32,787 nucleotides of DNA from Gamsiella multidivaricata (lineage: Eukaryota > Mortierellomycota > Mortierellomycetes > Mortierellales > Mortierellaceae), in NCBI RefSeq assembly GCF_025024155.1, contig NW_026251862.1, positions 1-32,787 of the forward strand, read 5' to 3'. How positions within the stretch are numbered: the stretch's first letter is position 1; every line of letters starts with the position of its first letter. A model generated the notes under the pieces. It searched no databases and was not told where the DNA came from. It saw nothing but the letters and a program-made list of their open reading frames with translations. Below, piece by piece: positions 31,336 through 32,787 of this stretch. The position numbers and the translations under genes were made by a program.

Positions 31336-32787
31336 GAAATCGAATGTCTTGCAATGAAGCACTAACCCTTTGAACAAAGTACGATTGGAAGGACTCATGT
31401 AACGAGGAAAGTCGTCTCGTGGATGAAAACTTGCCTAGACCAATGCCGATTACAACCTTGTCCTCTTCATCTCGCTGTCTACCAAGCGATCCTCCAACCA
31501 TATTGAGCAGGCGATCTGCGATGATGTCGAATTCTGCCTCTCTAGCTTTTCTGGCATCCCACCGGTGCTTTTTGAATGTGGCGCTTTTGTTGTAGAACTC
31601 GTCGAGCTGCTCCTTGACGCCTGCTAATCCCGCGACGTACTTTTCAACGCTGGCATCCTTTCCGCGAAGGGCTGGTAGCTCGCTTTCGATGTTGCTGATA
31701 GATTTTGCTGCGCCTAGCGGGATCGACCGTTTGCGTTCTTCTAACCAACGTCGAAACTTGAATGTTGGTTGGTATACGGCCTTCTGCTTTACAGCTAGGT
31801 TGTAAAAGACCTGGGAGCTGCGGGCGGAAGCCTCGGTGTCATTGTCATTGTCAGGTTGTTCGGTACCGACGGCACTGTTCTGTTGATGGAAGCTCTCCTT
31901 GGATCTCGGCATACTCGCTCCTGTAACACATGCTTGCTCTGGATTATAACTGCCGTTGCGTGGCTTTCCATTTTCGAGGCTGACGGATTTTTTCATGTCA
32001 TCTAAGGTCTTCTCAGGCAATAGAGCGCTCGCTCCAACCACAAACGCTTGACCAAGATCGAGACCTAATATCTTGATTTTCTCTGGTTCACAGTCCCAAA
32101 GAACTGCGACATCCTGCTTCGTCTTGACAACGTTCCGAACCTCAGTTAGGTAGTAGTCGACTCCACCCACAGTGGACGTAATCCGAGAAGGCAATATGTC
32201 CGTGGGATGCCGCCTGTACCGAACCGAGAGAAGCTCCTTCAGCTTGAATGCCGTTAACTGGAGACGAAAGCCATCGGTCCGAATAGATCCGCGAATAACG
32301 TAACCGCGTTCCTTATAAGTGCGGGGGTCGAAATCCTCGTTCTGAATGATTCTCAGGTGCTCTTTGATCTCTGCAAGTGAAGGTGTCGCGAGGTTGTTGA
32401 ATGATTTGCTGATTCCGGGCATGCGACGCTTTTTATGACCCAGTCCTACGTCGGTGATGAGTGTCGTGAGGAGGTAGCCTGGTGCTTGGTTGGCCAGCCA
32501 GTACGACATGTCAGACAACGCAGGACGATAGTCCTTGGCTCCATGAAGACTCTGCAGCTTCGCCTTGAGTGTGTCGCTCTTCCAAAAGATTGAAATCAAT
32601 TCCAGTTCCGTGAACGCGACGAACGGCTGCGCGGAAGGCGTACACGCCATTAACTTCCGAGGGTTCTTGGTCAGCGGGTTCAGACGGTAAAAGTTCTCGA
32701 CCGCAGAGACGTCGCCACGAATGTCAATGCATGTCCCAGCCGGCAAGAGCCCTTTGACCAGTTGTTTCTTGAGCTGTTTTAAAGTTT
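30712..32787 (-). CDS. Fanzor-type RNA-guided endonuclease (eukaryotic TnpB relative), 5' end outside window
   Basis: Two exons on the minus strand, >32787-31367 and 31254-30712, are joined by a 112-nt GT-AG intron. The visible product is 653 residues, numbered here from the first full codon at 32785. The frame is open to the window edge, so the true start is outside. RuvC-I is ILGLDLGQAF (D243). The usual RuvC-II site has no Glu (IGIGLGKFSS, 447-455); instead E486 in VGVNEYYTSKKCP is present, the displaced Glu typical of Fanzors. A zinc finger follows (C493, C496, C510, C513), then RuvC-III YMHRDIMAGHN (D520). A 50-residue Ser/Thr/Asn-rich linker ends in basic clusters ARKR (614-617) and PRRKR (630-634), a likely bipartite nuclear signal. 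Fanzors are RNA-guided DNA nucleases related to transposon TnpB. No stops or frameshifts are visible. It is more like Fanzor1 than Fanzor2, with modest confidence. Confidence 0.9.
30850..30975 (-). repeat. Imperfect tandem codon repeat encoding the Ser/Thr/Asn linker
   Basis: The DNA consists of imperfect copies of an approximately 9- and 18-base unit (GGTGCTGCTAGTACTACT on the + strand). On the coding strand this gives the run of SSTSST and SSTNST residues between the nuclease domain and the basic tail of the Fanzor protein. Length is likely to vary between strains. Confidence 0.7.
31255..31366 (-). other. Fanzor intron with T24A11 tract
   Basis: On the coding strand the intron starts GTTAGTGC after codon AGG and ends CCGTTAG before GCA, keeping phase 0 and joining FVQR to ARALGYIV, which is the expected Fanzor order. 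GCTAATG about 30 bases before the acceptor can serve as branch point. The + strand has 24 T then 11 A (31301-31335), so the transcript would carry U11 then A24, able to pair. Confidence 0.85.

Noticed and set aside
30712..32746. Two separate genes: a 172-residue zinc-finger frame and a 509-residue frame
   Set aside because: They are two exons of one Fanzor gene. GT-AG sites restore the exact family order, and neither frame alone has a full active site. The apparent starts (GTG at 31230, TTG at 32746) are not ATG.

Overview
The window reads as nuclear DNA of an early-diverging filamentous fungus. Genes carry short GT-AG introns (104-504 nt), proteins are eukaryotic (BRR2 spliceosomal helicase, F-box, SH3 adaptor, RING membrane protein, MFS transporter), and there are long homopolymer and microsatellite tracts. 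Codon use and gene content would fit a Mortierella-like species, but that placement is inference.

Layout. The last exon of an MFS transporter (77-751, +) converges on a four-exon SH3 adaptor gene of the Nbp2/Skb5 type (1158-3096, -). From about 3.6 to 6 kb there are decayed coding relics on the + strand, followed by gene-poor DNA with G-, GA- and T-tracts. A single-exon F-box protein (7744-8973, -) is followed by 5.3 kb in which I see no gene. Then come a TatD-family metal-dependent hydrolase with large low-complexity insertions (14283-16232, -) and a single-pass membrane protein gene carrying an in-frame stop (16514-18347, -). A gene-poor stretch follows that holds two unidentified terminal exons (20363-20712, +). 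Last are a membrane RING protein (21283-22982, -), intronless BRR2 (23353-29907, -), and a Fanzor-type RNA-guided nuclease gene (30712 to beyond 32787, -) whose 5' part lies outside the window.

The most interesting system is the Fanzor gene. Its coding sequence looks like two separate reading frames, but a clean 112-nt intron joins them. The spliced product keeps the RuvC-I Asp, the displaced catalytic Glu of the Fanzor family, the CxxC...CxxC zinc finger and the RuvC-III Asp, and it ends in a Ser/Thr/Asn-rich linker with two basic clusters that look like a nuclear localisation signal. Its 3' flank, where a guide RNA would be sought, runs straight into the 5' side of BRR2. The other genes are mostly housekeeping or regulatory and show no operon-like functional link.
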